From Jaapia argillacea MUCL 33604 (Eukaryota; Basidiomycota; Agaricomycetes; Jaapiales; Jaapiaceae): a stretch of 64,000 bases of DNA. The notes under the pieces were generated by a model that was not told the DNA's origin, did no database searches, and was given only the letters and a program-made list of their open reading frames with translations. Location of the stretch: assembly GCA_000697665.1 (NCBI GenBank), contig KL197714.1, forward strand, positions 342,209 through 406,208, written 5' to 3'. The position numbers and the translations under genes were made by a program. This document shows positions 46,216 to 56,328 of the stretch, piece after piece; the stretch's first letter is position 1, and every line of letters starts with the position of its first letter.

Positions 46216-48601
46216 ATGTCACAGGCCACCCGTCGCACAACTCGCTCCCAGAAAAATCCCTCAGCCGAGTCTCTTGCTGGAGAATCCACCCCACCTCTCG
46301 GACCTGTAGAACCTCCATCAGCTACGAAGCCAGGGTCACGGAAAGTAAATTTAAGACTCACCATTCCCCCCCAGCAGTCAGGTGATGTAAACAGTGTTGG
46401 TGGTGACGACACAGTCACCGAGCCCCCTGCCGCTACTGGTCAGCTTCAGAAAACCACAAAAAAACGCGGGAGAGCCCCAAGCATACCAGCTCAGGCTTCA
46501 CCCAGTAACACAGCAGCGAAACCACCACCAGCGAAGAAATTGAAAGGGAGCCGCTCGAAGAAAAAGGCTCAGGTGGACCAGGACCTCGAAACAGTGGAGA
46601 TACAGGACTTACCCACCAATTTGGAGCCTTCGAACAACCCAGTCCAACCACCCTCGAAACCAAAGGTCCCGAAAGCGCCAATTCCTCCTCATTCACCGGT
46701 TCCACCTCGTGATGCACACCCAGCAGCACCGGGAGCTCCTGATATGCCACGACTCCGACGAACTTCAGAGGAGGTCCAGAAACAGGTGCTTGCCAAGGCC
46801 GAGGTAGACGCGAAGATTGAACTACTCCTGAAGCAACGGATTCGCATTGTTGCGAAGATGGAGATGGCAGATGGTGAGGCAGAGGATGCAGAGGATTTGG
46901 GGGCCATTCGAAATCTTGCTGACATCGAGGAGGAGGAGGAGGACACACAGGAGGCTATGGGCGGCGATGGTCTTGATGTTGATGTTCGAATGGAGAGAGA
47001 GTCGGGGGAAGAAGGGAACGGCAAGGAAAGCCAGAAGAAAGTACCAGCGGTGGTGAGTGAACTTGCCAATTATCGTTCCCAGCCACTGAGAAGGTTTTAT
47101 GATAGAAGAGAAAAAAGAAAGCAGCAAAGGGGGAGACTCATGCTGCGATCGACGTGGTGAAAGCAAAGATATCTGAGTCTAAAGCTGCTGGGAAGAAACC
47201 GATGTGAGTTCCCGAGCCATCACTTCTTTACCTCACGACTTAAGGTTATGACGAACCTCGATAAACGTGGCTGTCTGCTTCCTTTCATGCAATAGATCTA
47301 CCAAGATTGCGACTGGTTAGCTCCTAACTGGAAAGCCAAAGCAGCTCTCGATGATGGCTCGAATAATGCTGGAAACAGCGAGGCTCTGGGTGGTTTGGAT
47401 GATGACGACTTGGCCCAGGATAAGCCAATATTTGGGAAGAAGACTACCCAGGCTCGAGAGAACGATGTACGTTGATGTTCGTCTGATACACTCTACCACC
47501 GCTGACCCTCCCCTTAGTTTGTCTATATTGGGGGTACAGACTCCGATGACGAATTAGACGTGTCCACACCGACCCCAAAGCAGAAGCCTCAAAAATTTGG
47601 CGAGAAATCCACGACCACCAAATCCACGATGGCCATCAAGCCCACACCTCATCAGCCCAAGCCAGTGAAGAAGGCACCTGTTCCAACGACATCCTGCATC
47701 AAGGTGGAATCTATCTCCTCCCTCTTCGCCCCAGGAGGTGACAGATCCGCTGAATATGCCGCTCTCCCTCCCTTCGCAAAATTGGGGTGGCATGTGTTCC
47801 TAGCTACGCTCTACACCAAGTTTGGGAGCTCAATTATCCCTTGGAAAGTCTTATCTCCTGACGATAAGCACGCTGCCGAAATATTCGTTCAAGATGTTGT
47901 CAACTTGGTCTGGCCTAACTCTGGTTATCCTGTAAAGTGGGGCGGACCCATTCTCAGTGCAGTAAGTTTTTCAATTAGTTCATCTCCCCCTCCACGTGAA
48001 GTTGACAACGACTTTGGTCAGGCTAAGGATCGCATCTATGATCGCCGCTCTCAAATCGGGAAAACGGCAATTACATTGGTCCACGAGTGCTTCAAAGACG
48101 AGGAGTTTTGAGGCAAACCACCCACAGTGGTTGCTGCCTATGCGAAGTATGCAGTGATTGGCGGCCCGGCATTGTGGGGATCTCCCGCTCCACAAGGGAA
48201 GAAAAAGGGTGATGCTGGATATGTGGTGAGTAACACCCTTTCCCCTGTCGCTCATCTGCTGACTCAAATGCTTTGTCCTTAGGCCCCTGCAGATTTATAT
48301 TATTCATCGTTCGTAATTGGAACTCTCGCTCCATTCTTAAAGGTGACCTACGGCGCTCTTGGCGAGGATCTCAATCCAATCGGAGCCCTGGCTCTGGTTG
48401 CAGTCGCCGTAAGTTCCCGATTTGACTAATGTCTAACTCAAAACTAATACTTCTGTTCAGGTCGAGCGAGCCTTTACAACGTATTACACTGGAACATATG
48501 TTGCACCGAAGAAGTTTGCGAAGGAGTGGACGCTAAGCATGGTTAACGACCAGCTTGTCAATGTGCGAGCCCTTTCCCCTCGGCGATGGAAGGAGATTTG
48601 A
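46216..48601 (+). CDS. DUF6532-like protein, putative accessory gene of P2
   Basis: The ATG at 46216 (MSQATRRTTRSQK) opens a long disordered, Pro/Lys/Ala-rich region with a basic patch (AKKLKGSRSKKK) and an acidic coiled-coil-like stretch (KAEVDAKIELLLKQRIRIV...). The C-terminal part, from 47560 on, gives FAKLGWHVFLATLYTKFGSS, AKDRIYDRRSQIGKTAITLV, VAAYAKYAVIGGPALWGSP, APADLYYSSFVIGTLAPFLK, PIGALALVAVAVERAFTTYY and TGTYVAPKKFAKEW. These align in order with the DUF6532 region of the P1 gene (R..Q..KTA..LV; I.AL.L.AVE.A....TG..V...F.). One in-frame TGA (48109-48111) splits DEEF from GKPPTVVAAYAKY. The frame across the junction near 47200-47295 could not be resolved. It may be a decayed copy, or depend on splicing I missed. 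Confidence 0.55.
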
Positions 48602-49100
48602 GACCACTGTGGAAAGGCGAATGGTTTTCAGGGGCATGTGTCTTCGGCTCCCAATCCTGACATTATTTTGCACTCGGATGAGCATCACACACTTTACATT
48701 CCCAGTAGTCCCATCCCCCCTTCCGGAAGTGACTCAGAGGTTGAGTGAGCATGTCGCATAAAGGTTTGTTCTCGCCCTACTCCGATTGCGTTGACTAACC
48801 GTTGCTTTATCCTAGCATTGTCCAAATGGTCAATCCATCCAATTCAACTCGGACTACAAAATGGGTGCTCTAGTTTCTCGTCTTTCATGATAATGCTGTA
48901 GGATTAGTATGCTACAGTTGTTGACTCAATAAATCAGTGTTGTTTTGTCACTTCTGGATTCTGGCACTCTGGTGGACTCTGGTTGAACTGGCACCGTATT
49001 TCATGATCTCAAAAAATGTGCTCTGGCGAGGATTTGAACCTGACTTGTCGGCTGGGGCCTGGCTCTCTGGAAACATCTGGAAATCTCTGTGCCAGAACCG

Positions 49101-49125
49101 CCAGAGATTTGTGGGAAACCTGATG
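49101..49125 (-). repeat. right terminal inverted repeat of P2
   Basis: The reverse complement reads CATCAGGTTTCCCACAAATC and then TCTGG, matching 42667-42691. Confidence 0.75.
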
Positions 49126-49165
49126 CTTATGATAGGAATAATAAGCTTTAACGGAAATACTCACC

Positions 49166-49198
49166 AGAGGCTCACGCAATACAACGAAGAAAAGGTGA
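49166..49198 (+). repeat. 33-bp direct repeat, right of P2
   Basis: Identical to 42587-42619. Confidence 0.85.
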
Positions 49199-49419
49199 GC
49201 CTCCGAAATGCGAAGGGGGAAGTCTATATATGAATGCGCGGTAACGAACGTTGATCAAACCAAGTAACGAACATGGGATAAAGGAAATGAAATATCGGGA
49301 ACATAACCGCAAAAGGACTCGAAACATAAGAAACGGAAGGCGTACTTCAGCCACGTTTGCTATTCCAACACCATCAACCATCTGTCTTGTCTCAATACCC
49401 TCCAAGTTGGGTACCAGAT

Positions 49420-49950
49420 GTGCATAGTGGCACTCAAGATCGGTATGTAATACGCCAATCTGATTTGCTTCAGTGAACATTTTGCGTGCCAGTGCACACC
49501 TGTCAGGTTTGCACGGTTGTATTGACACCTCTGGTTGTAACCAGGCTCACCCAAGCCATTTGTGATTACAGGACATCAGTATCTACACTGTCATGAAATA
49601 CACTTCAAAGTCCTCACATCCCATCCCAACTCGAACCATGAAGCTACAGGAAGGGATGGTCATGATGTGGCAAAACAGAAAAAGGCTCGACGAATAGATA
49701 CGGACAGACTATAAGGATGCAAATACCTCCATAGGGTTCGGCGGAGAAGTACAGGTAGTACTGGAAGAAATGTAAGGAGTAACCAAAGCGCACCAACGCC
49801 AGGGACACCACGAGTGGCGCCTGCGTTGGAATAGGTTCCGGAAGCACGACACAATTCAGCAGTGGTATGTGAGAACTACCCTCGTCGCTTAGTTGTCACA
49901 GCTATTGCTGCCAACTGGTGTAACAATGAACCTTGAGGATATGCACGGGG
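49420..49950 (-). pseudogene. scar of a deleted F-box gene (flanks only)
   Basis: 49420-49628 matches the 3' flank of F-box 3 (50260-50428, sharing ACCAGGCTCACCCAAGCCA and ACTTCAAAGTCCTCACATCC). Immediately after, 49632-49950 matches the 5' flank of F-box 2 (about 41990-42290) and in part that of F-box 3. The whole coding region expected between them is absent. It is best read as a third paralog whose gene body was deleted. Confidence 0.65.
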
Positions 49951-50937
49951 TGTGACGGTGGATTGGTCGGTCACTTCAGTTGATGGCAGACAAGGCTTGA
50001 AGCTTGAAGCTTGAAGGCCAATCTCTGGTCTCTTTCGCGGCTGGCGGCCATCATATATCTATCTCATCTGTCTCGTCTCGAGATCCTTCAAGCTGGAAGT
50101 TCTTCACGAGCTCAAGTTCCCTGTCTCTCCTGTGTGCAAAAGTACTCAATAACCAAATAAGTATGCACTAAATTGGCATAGATTCCTGTCAGGGTAATCT
50201 ACACCTCTATTCGCTGCAGATTTCGCTCAAGAACTGCAGCAAGAACGATGGGGTGAAGATTTGATAGGGCACTCAACATTGGTAGGTACTACGCTACACG
50301 GGCCCTCCTGTGGTTGCATCGACACCTCTGCTCGTAACCAGGCTCACCCAAGCCACTACTATTTGCAGAACACCAGTATCTACTACCGTTACGAAATGCA
50401 CTTCAAAGTCCTCACATCCCATCCCAATTCCTCCGGTCAGTCGAACATCATGTCCCATGCGATTTCTCCTTCAGAATCGAACTCCTCGGTCAATGTGGGT
50501 TCCACATAGCGGACAGCATCCACCACCTCTTCAAGATCTTTCTCCTGAGAAAGGTCAAGAATGCGCCTGTCAGTCAAGACTAGGACAGCTAACGGAAGCC
50601 CAACTTCCCGTCTCGTCCTAAGGATATGGACGAGAAGATCAAACAGTGACCGCTGTTCCCACATTCGCAAATGTTCAGCCCCTATATTTCCTTCCAACTT
50701 GAGTGATTCCAAGCCAGGAAGAAATATCGGATCTTTCAAAAGCGCCATCAGGAAGCCAAAGACTTGCTCCCTGCACAGTGCCATGAATTTTACCAGGGCC
50801 ATTTGTCCCTTCATATTCAACCAGTCGTCACCTTTGAGTTCAAAGATCCGAGAACACGAGAATTGTCGTGAGGGTGGGAGCATGACGCTAATCTCTTCGA
50901 GGGAAAGCATCGGTAAAGTGTTGATGCAGAGAGGGAC

Positions 50938-52082
50938 TCAGCAAAAGTTGGGGTAGTCTTATGAGGGATTATGGCAAATTTTGTCATGTAACCAATTGTG
51001 GCACCCGAGCCTCCAGTGGTAATCATCGTATAACACCCCTGCAAGCGGCGATAACTCCACTCCAAGTTGTGGCAACCGGGCCCCAAGACACCACAACTTC
51101 TCAGAAGAGTATTACAACAGTTTTTGGAATTTTAGAGCTCCATGCTCCAGAGCAATAATATCTCATATCAGTCATAAGTCTCAGACTGGGGATGCCTATA
51201 CCTATCCTCCAGCCATGAGTTAGACCGCCTGAAGATCTCATACGAGGAGAAAACATGTACATAACACCTCTTTATCTATGCTTACTGGTCAAGCTACGGA
51301 AAGTACACACGGACGATCCACAACCTATCCGATACTCGCAGCTCCTCTCCGAGCAAGCTATACACTAGAAAGGGACAAAACCTTGAAATTAACAGAAATT
51401 GAGAATGAACCCGATTGAACCGAGCGCGAAGGGGCGGAGTGTCTGCCAGATAGAACTACAAGTAGTACGGAATCGATATATTGATACCTCGCAGGCGAGA
51501 GGCGGGAGGCGGTGGCCAAGTTTGGGTTGTTCCTGTGTCGGGTGGTGTTGGTCAAGAGCAGCGGTGGAAGGGCCGACGAGCATCAGTATATATGGTTGCG
51601 CGTGCCTTTGCATTTTAGGCCAGCTTGGTCGAGTTGGATGGNGTCGTGTCGGAAATGTAAGCCACGAGGCTCCGAGTTCGAATCCCGTAGATAAAATAGC
51701 CATTTCTCTAGAAATAGAAATTCCATAAATAGACCGAGGCGCGTAGGACCCCATAAGGGACTGAAACCCCTCGGGAGGCAGACGAGACGGATGGCGGGTG
51801 GGGGGCTCCATAGAAGAGTGACGGCTTCAGAGGGGAGCGGCGATAACTTTTGGCCCTTGTGTTTTGACCATCTCATAGGATGTGGGGCTGGGACTCGCAA
51901 GTGTTCATAAGTACCGCCACTGGGCGTTATAGTATATTATAGGTTAAAGCGGAGTAGTTATCGCAAGTTATCACAAGATAGAGCTGTTGTCCCTACCTGA
52001 TAACATGGCCAGGTGATTTTCTCAGATTATGATGATTATAAGTGCTTATGCGCGCCCATATACCAACCCCACTTTTTTCTGA
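50938..52082. mobile_element. 1.15-kb TIR element inside F-box 3
   Basis: The ends are imperfect inverted repeats of about 30 bp (TCAGCAAAAGTTGGGGTAGT / TCAGAAAAAAGTGGGGTTGG). A second inverted match lies further in (GCGATAACTCCAC near 51050, and its partner near 51965). It has no transposase and no long supported frame, so it is non-autonomous. The flanking 8-mers AGAGGGAC and AGGAGGAG agree at only 5 of 8 positions, so the superfamily (hAT would give 8 bp) is not proven. One ambiguous base (n) lies at 51641. Confidence 0.65.
51612..51695 (+). ncRNA. tRNA-like fragment inside the TIR element
   Basis: It has an A-box-like TGGTCGAGTTGG and a B-box-like GAGTTCGAATCCC at tRNA-like spacing, resembling a type-II (Ser/Leu-like) tRNA. 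The acceptor and T stems do not pair properly, and one base is ambiguous. It is most likely a SINE-type tRNA-derived head, nested in the TIR element. Confidence 0.4.
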
Positions 52083-53401
52083 AGGAGGAGGTGTGTGGAG
52101 GCACCGTGGAGCGCTCGGGTCCCGGCTCCGAGACACAGTGAAAAACAGGGCTGTTCCTCTTGACCCAATTGTAGCGAGGTGAAGCCCTGAACTGTTATAT
52201 ATGTTACTGTATCGCGCTGTTGCATCCTTCGCCGTGTTACAACTTTGTCTTCAGTGAGTTGCCGGTTCACAACCCTGCATCGCCGGATGGACTCCGCTTG
52301 TGACCCAGAACGATATTTTGAGGCAATTGCATCAAAGAAAGAAGCGAGAGATGTTTGCGACATTATGTTGTCGGTACAGTGCACCTGGGTGGAGACGGAG
52401 GCAGGGTAGGCCAGTAGGTTCAACAAATCGGTACAAGAGCGGCAATCCCATTGCAACGATATGCACTGTAGTTGAGGTAAGGGGATTGGAGTATCTGTGT
52501 CCAAAGGAAGTTCTACGCCATGTGCGATACGTGGGATCGGCACTTTGAGAGTGAGAGTCTGCAATTTATTGCAAGACCGCAAAACATCAAGCAATTGGCG
52601 CGTGGATGGCGCACGTGGGCTGCATTCAAGACCACATATGAGGACCAGGCTAACTAGCATTGGGGCTCGGAGGATTTGTGAGTTCCAGTGGATGGCGATG
52701 TCTCGAACAAAAAGGCGACGCAAGTTAGGGCAATCGATATCGAGAACTACTGGCTGCGGGGAACGACGAGCATTCTCGTGTGCTTTCCAGCTAAGGGACT
52801 CGAGTTGAGTTGCTGAGAGGCCCCGAAGTGGTTTGGAGATAATCTCTGTCCCATGAGGAAATGAACAGAAGGAGAGCTCCTTCACTCTTGTGATTTCCGC
52901 GGTGATCATATCTGGGACTGAAGAATGTTGCCAGGTGAATTGAGGGTGCCAGGTAGGATCCGAAACACTCCATTGAATGACAAGTGGGAGAGAGTCCGAC
53001 CGGCGAATCATTTCGGGACCCCAAACTGGTGAAAACATCGGTGGGTGTGTCCATAGAGATCGAGACGCAATTGCAAGGGTACGCCAATGGTGACAAACAT
53101 AGGTAATGTTAATCCACCAATCCGGCAACGTAATGCATTCAGAGTAACGGGTCGACGGGCTATTCAGCTGACAGAGAGGCTGATCTGCAACACAGGTTGC
53201 GAATATTTTCAATAATAACTCATCAGGGAGAGTGGAGATAGGTGCAAGTTTGTTACGGTGTCTTGCAAGGGCGACCCTCTGGCTGTCTATTTCCTTCATA
53301 ATTTCCATAAATCTAGGGAAGGGGCGTCGAGACCGCATCAGGTGAGTGTTACGTGCGACGTGACAACGAACAGGCTGCACTTACCCGGTTGTGTCGAGCA
53401 T

Positions 53402-54979
53402 GGTGCAGATCGACTATCGAAGATGAGAGTGATTAGATCGAGGGTGGATGTCTGAGGGTATGAGGCTGAGGTGCGACGAACGATGTGTTTATAGAGGAGA
53501 AAGGCTATGGAAACGTGGCAGTAAAGCTGTGCCAAAAGCGCGGGGCTGCGGCTCGCGCCACTGCATCTTTTCAAGAACAATGATCAGAACGGTCCACGAA
53601 GCACAATGGGAGCATGTGCTCACCATAGATACGCTTTGACACAATGACACAGGGGAAAAAGACATCCGCTTCGTTTTCCCAAGAACGGTTGCTGTACATC
53701 CGTCACGTATCCAGGTTCCTCGTGGAGACTTGGACCATGAACCTAGAAGAAGGGACGGTCATTATGTGGCGAAACAATGAGAAAACAGGACACATGCAGA
53801 CAGACAGTGGATAAGGGGTGCAAACATCTCCCTAGCAGGGATCCACTGGGGTGTAAGAACTGCTCGAATGAGCCCGAAGCGGTTTAGCCCCACGAACAAA
53901 CACGTGTATGACTGGGTGAAAGTACCGACACTTTCCAAGGTGAAGCTAGTAGCAGCCACACGAGTTTCTGGAAGCCGAGTGGATAAGGCAGTGGAGGCAA
54001 GAATAAATAATTCCGATGTGGCGAAACTGATGGTGCTTGATGCATACATGCAGCCAAAGAGGTGCATTATTAAAAACGCGCGGTCCTTGAAGAAAGCGAG
54101 CGTTCACTCGTCGACGGGAGATACGCACATTGTCTTTGCAGAAGGTTAAAACACCGAAATGATCACCAAGTCCCTCCGGGCCCACGGCAATATGGTGTCG
54201 TGTCAATCGAGTTGACCAGCTGAAAACGCGAGTATAACACAAATGGAATAAGACCCGGGATTTAACGATTCGAAACTCGGTGGTTGGCAGCGACCGAAGC
54301 GCACACTGGTTGTGCTAGAACTACAGGCTCATGGGCCACGGGCACTACAGGAGGTGTGATGCATGTCGACGAGGTAAGAATAATCCTATTCTCCGAGTCA
54401 TCGAAGCTATCCCTGTATATGTGAGACCGGGGTCGCGGTGGACGTCGATCCGTCGGCGCTGGGGCGAGTTCGACTTGACGGTGGCGCTAGGCAAGTCTTC
54501 GAGCTGATAAAATCGGATAGCACACACAGACAATGCGAAGAGTTAATGGCGAGCATCAGAAATTGGATAATTACTCGGCCTTGGGTCGGGTAAGCAAGTC
54601 TGTGCGTCGTGGGCATTGTGGCGTCGAACACAGCCACTATATCTCAGGCACGCCCCGAGGCCGAAGCGAATCAACCAATCATCAGCTGCCCAGCTCTGGT
54701 GGCCAGACGCCATGGACTCATTGCTCTCGAAGCTTACCATCCAACGGAATTATGTTCGCCTCGAGGCTTACAAGGCCTATGAATCAAGCGAATCAAGCTT
54801 ACCTTTCCTCACAATGACCGAGCCGACCGTCTCTTTCGCTTTGCCACCGCAGTTGGTGGGTTAAAAGGATTCGAGTTTGGTGAGTATCATCCATCATTCT
54901 ACACATTCTGGGTTCCTCACTTCTACTTTCTTACCCACTCATATAGGACCCATTTCTCCCAATTCCTCTCCATTCCAAC
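53402..54979. other. upstream flank of F-box 3 and spacer
   Basis: 53720-53830 is a partial copy of the F-box 2 upstream region. The open frame 53868-54149 has no domain, and 54200-54900 has no supported gene. It should contain the promoter of the DUF4336 gene at its right end. Confidence 0.45.
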
Positions 54980-56328
54980 ATGTCTGATATTGTGATTCGT
55001 CAAGTGAGTTTCATGTGGATCCTGTCGATGAGCGTAATGTTGACATCAAGCTATCTTCGAACCATGTAGTTGACTCCCGATATTTCGATCTTCTCTCGGT
55101 AAGTGTGTTGAAACTCCACGTTCCTTTTGATATTGTATTCTTATCGTCCGTACCGCAGTCCCTTCGCTCGTTTTGGTTTTTTGCCATGGGGTGGTCGATC
55201 AACCGCCATCAAGTTATCCAACGGACATGTTTGGGTTCTCGCCTCGACACCTCTTTCAGAAGAGACCAAGTCAACCATTGACGCGATGGGTGAAGTGAAG
55301 TTAGTCCCACTGTCTTTCACTTTCCTTGTCAGAATTCTGACTTGGTATTTTCATGATAGATACATTGTTTCTCCCGATTCTCTTCATCACCTCTTCTTGG
55401 GTGAGGTCAACCGTAACTGGTATCCCTCGAGAGATTATTGATTGACCTGCCACATCAGCCGAATTCAAGAAAGCTTATCCAGAAGCGAAGTTGATTGGCG
55501 TCGCACCACTTGTTGAGAGGAAGAAGGCTGAGGGTTTGACTCTTGATGGAGGTGAGTACTCACATCACCACCACCATCTTCTGAGATTAGCACTAACACC
55601 GCGGCGTCCAGCTTACGGCGCAGATCCTGCTGATACGAAATATGGGTTCGAAGACGATGTAAGTTCACCGCCCTCCATCCCTGTCATTAACCAACCTAAA
55701 TATCTCGCAATGCGACGTAGATCTCAGCTTGGTGAGAACCCATCCCAGCCTTCTTTCGAAAAGAGGACGAAACACATTCTGAGATTTACCCTCCAGTCAT
55801 TTCCCGGGACACGCAAATAGCGACGTGGCCTTCCTTCACAAACCTTCTAAAACCCTCATCGAAGCAGACCTTCTCTTCAACCTTCCTGCAACGGAACAGG
55901 TGCGCCCTCCAATTCCCTTTCATAGAGCAATCAGCTAAGGTTTTGCCGGCTCTCGCTAGTACTCGAAATCCAAGAGCTCCGCGAGCAACTTCATCGCCAA
56001 TCGCCTCAATCCCTTCAGCGGCCTTCACAAGACCCTGATTGGCGGTGTCATCAAGGATAAAGTGTGCGTATGTCCGCCGCATCTAAATGATGTAGTCCGT
56101 TGAGGAAACTGGTTTATAGAACGATGACGCGAGACGCGAAGACTGTCGAAAGCTGGGACTTTGATCGAATCATCCCTTGTCATGGAGTGAGTCGCGCGTC
56201 CGCTCTCGTATTCTTGTAGTGGGTCGGAATGAATGGCTGACAGTTGACTGGCGTTGGTTTTACAGGATGTGATTGAGACAGGAGGGAAGAAAGCGTGGCA
56301 GTCTGCTTACAGTAAACTCCTTGTCTGA
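54980..56328 (+). CDS. DUF4336 (metallo-hydrolase-like) protein
   Basis: Eleven small exons (54980-55003, 55070-55098, 55159-55299, 55360-55400, 55459-55550, 55612-55658, 55721-55731, 55797-55899, 55960-56061, 56120-56186, 56266-56328) join in frame to 239 residues. The protein reads MSDIVIRQLTPDISIFSRPF, PWGGRSTAIKLSNGHVWVLA, STPLSEETKSTIDAMGEVKY, SPDSLHHLFLAEFKKAYPEA, DLLFNLPATEQYSKSKSSAS, ESWDFDRIIPCHGDVIETGG and KKAWQSAYSKLLV. This order fits fungal DUF4336 proteins, which have a metallo-beta-lactamase-like fold. HHLFL and IIPCHGD may mark the metal-site region. The enzymatic substrate is unknown. It appears intact. Confidence 0.87.

Larger units (their letters stand above)
42667..49125. 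mobile_element. Plavaka-type DNA transposon P2 (two divergent genes)
   Basis: A 6,459-bp element runs from CATCAG (42667) to CTGATG (49125). Terminal inverted repeats of about 25 bp (CATCAG..TTCCCACAAA.CTCTGG) are followed by subterminal CCAGAG/CTCTGG copies. It holds an intact-looking transposase (46045-42835, minus) and a divergent accessory gene (46216-48601, plus). Its gene plan and size match P1. No clean target duplication is visible. It is inserted in the F-box cluster, upstream of F-box 2. CpG content is normal and the transposase frame is open throughout, which suggests a younger copy than P1. Confidence 0.8.
50437..53401 (-). pseudogene. F-box protein 3, split by an insertion
   Basis: Exon 1 is 53401-53385 (MLDTT) and exon 2 starts at 53312 (GFMEIMKEIDSQRVALARHR), followed by the F-box APISTLPDELLLKIFATCV and the same leucine-rich body as F-box 2 (LLDVLRSCNKLQTLTLKVPI). 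Near LCLGAGTRALHGASTHLL the frame runs into a 1.15-kb insertion (50938-52082). The C-terminal 150 residues resume beyond it (LCINTLPMLSLEEISVML...FELKGDDWLNMKGQMALVKF...TEEFDSEGEIAWDMMFD, stop at 50437). Without the insert the order matches F-box 1 and 2. The gene is therefore broken, unless the insert is spliced out. Confidence 0.8.

Noticed and set aside
46433-46948. Minus-strand open frame in P2
   Set aside because: Shadow of the low-complexity N-terminus of the accessory gene.
51612-51695. Functional tRNA gene
   Set aside because: A and B boxes are present but the acceptor and T stems do not pair and one base is ambiguous. A tRNA-derived fragment fits better.
53868-54149. 93-residue open frame as a gene
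   Set aside because: No domain, no splice signals of the local type, and it lies in duplicated F-box flank sequence.
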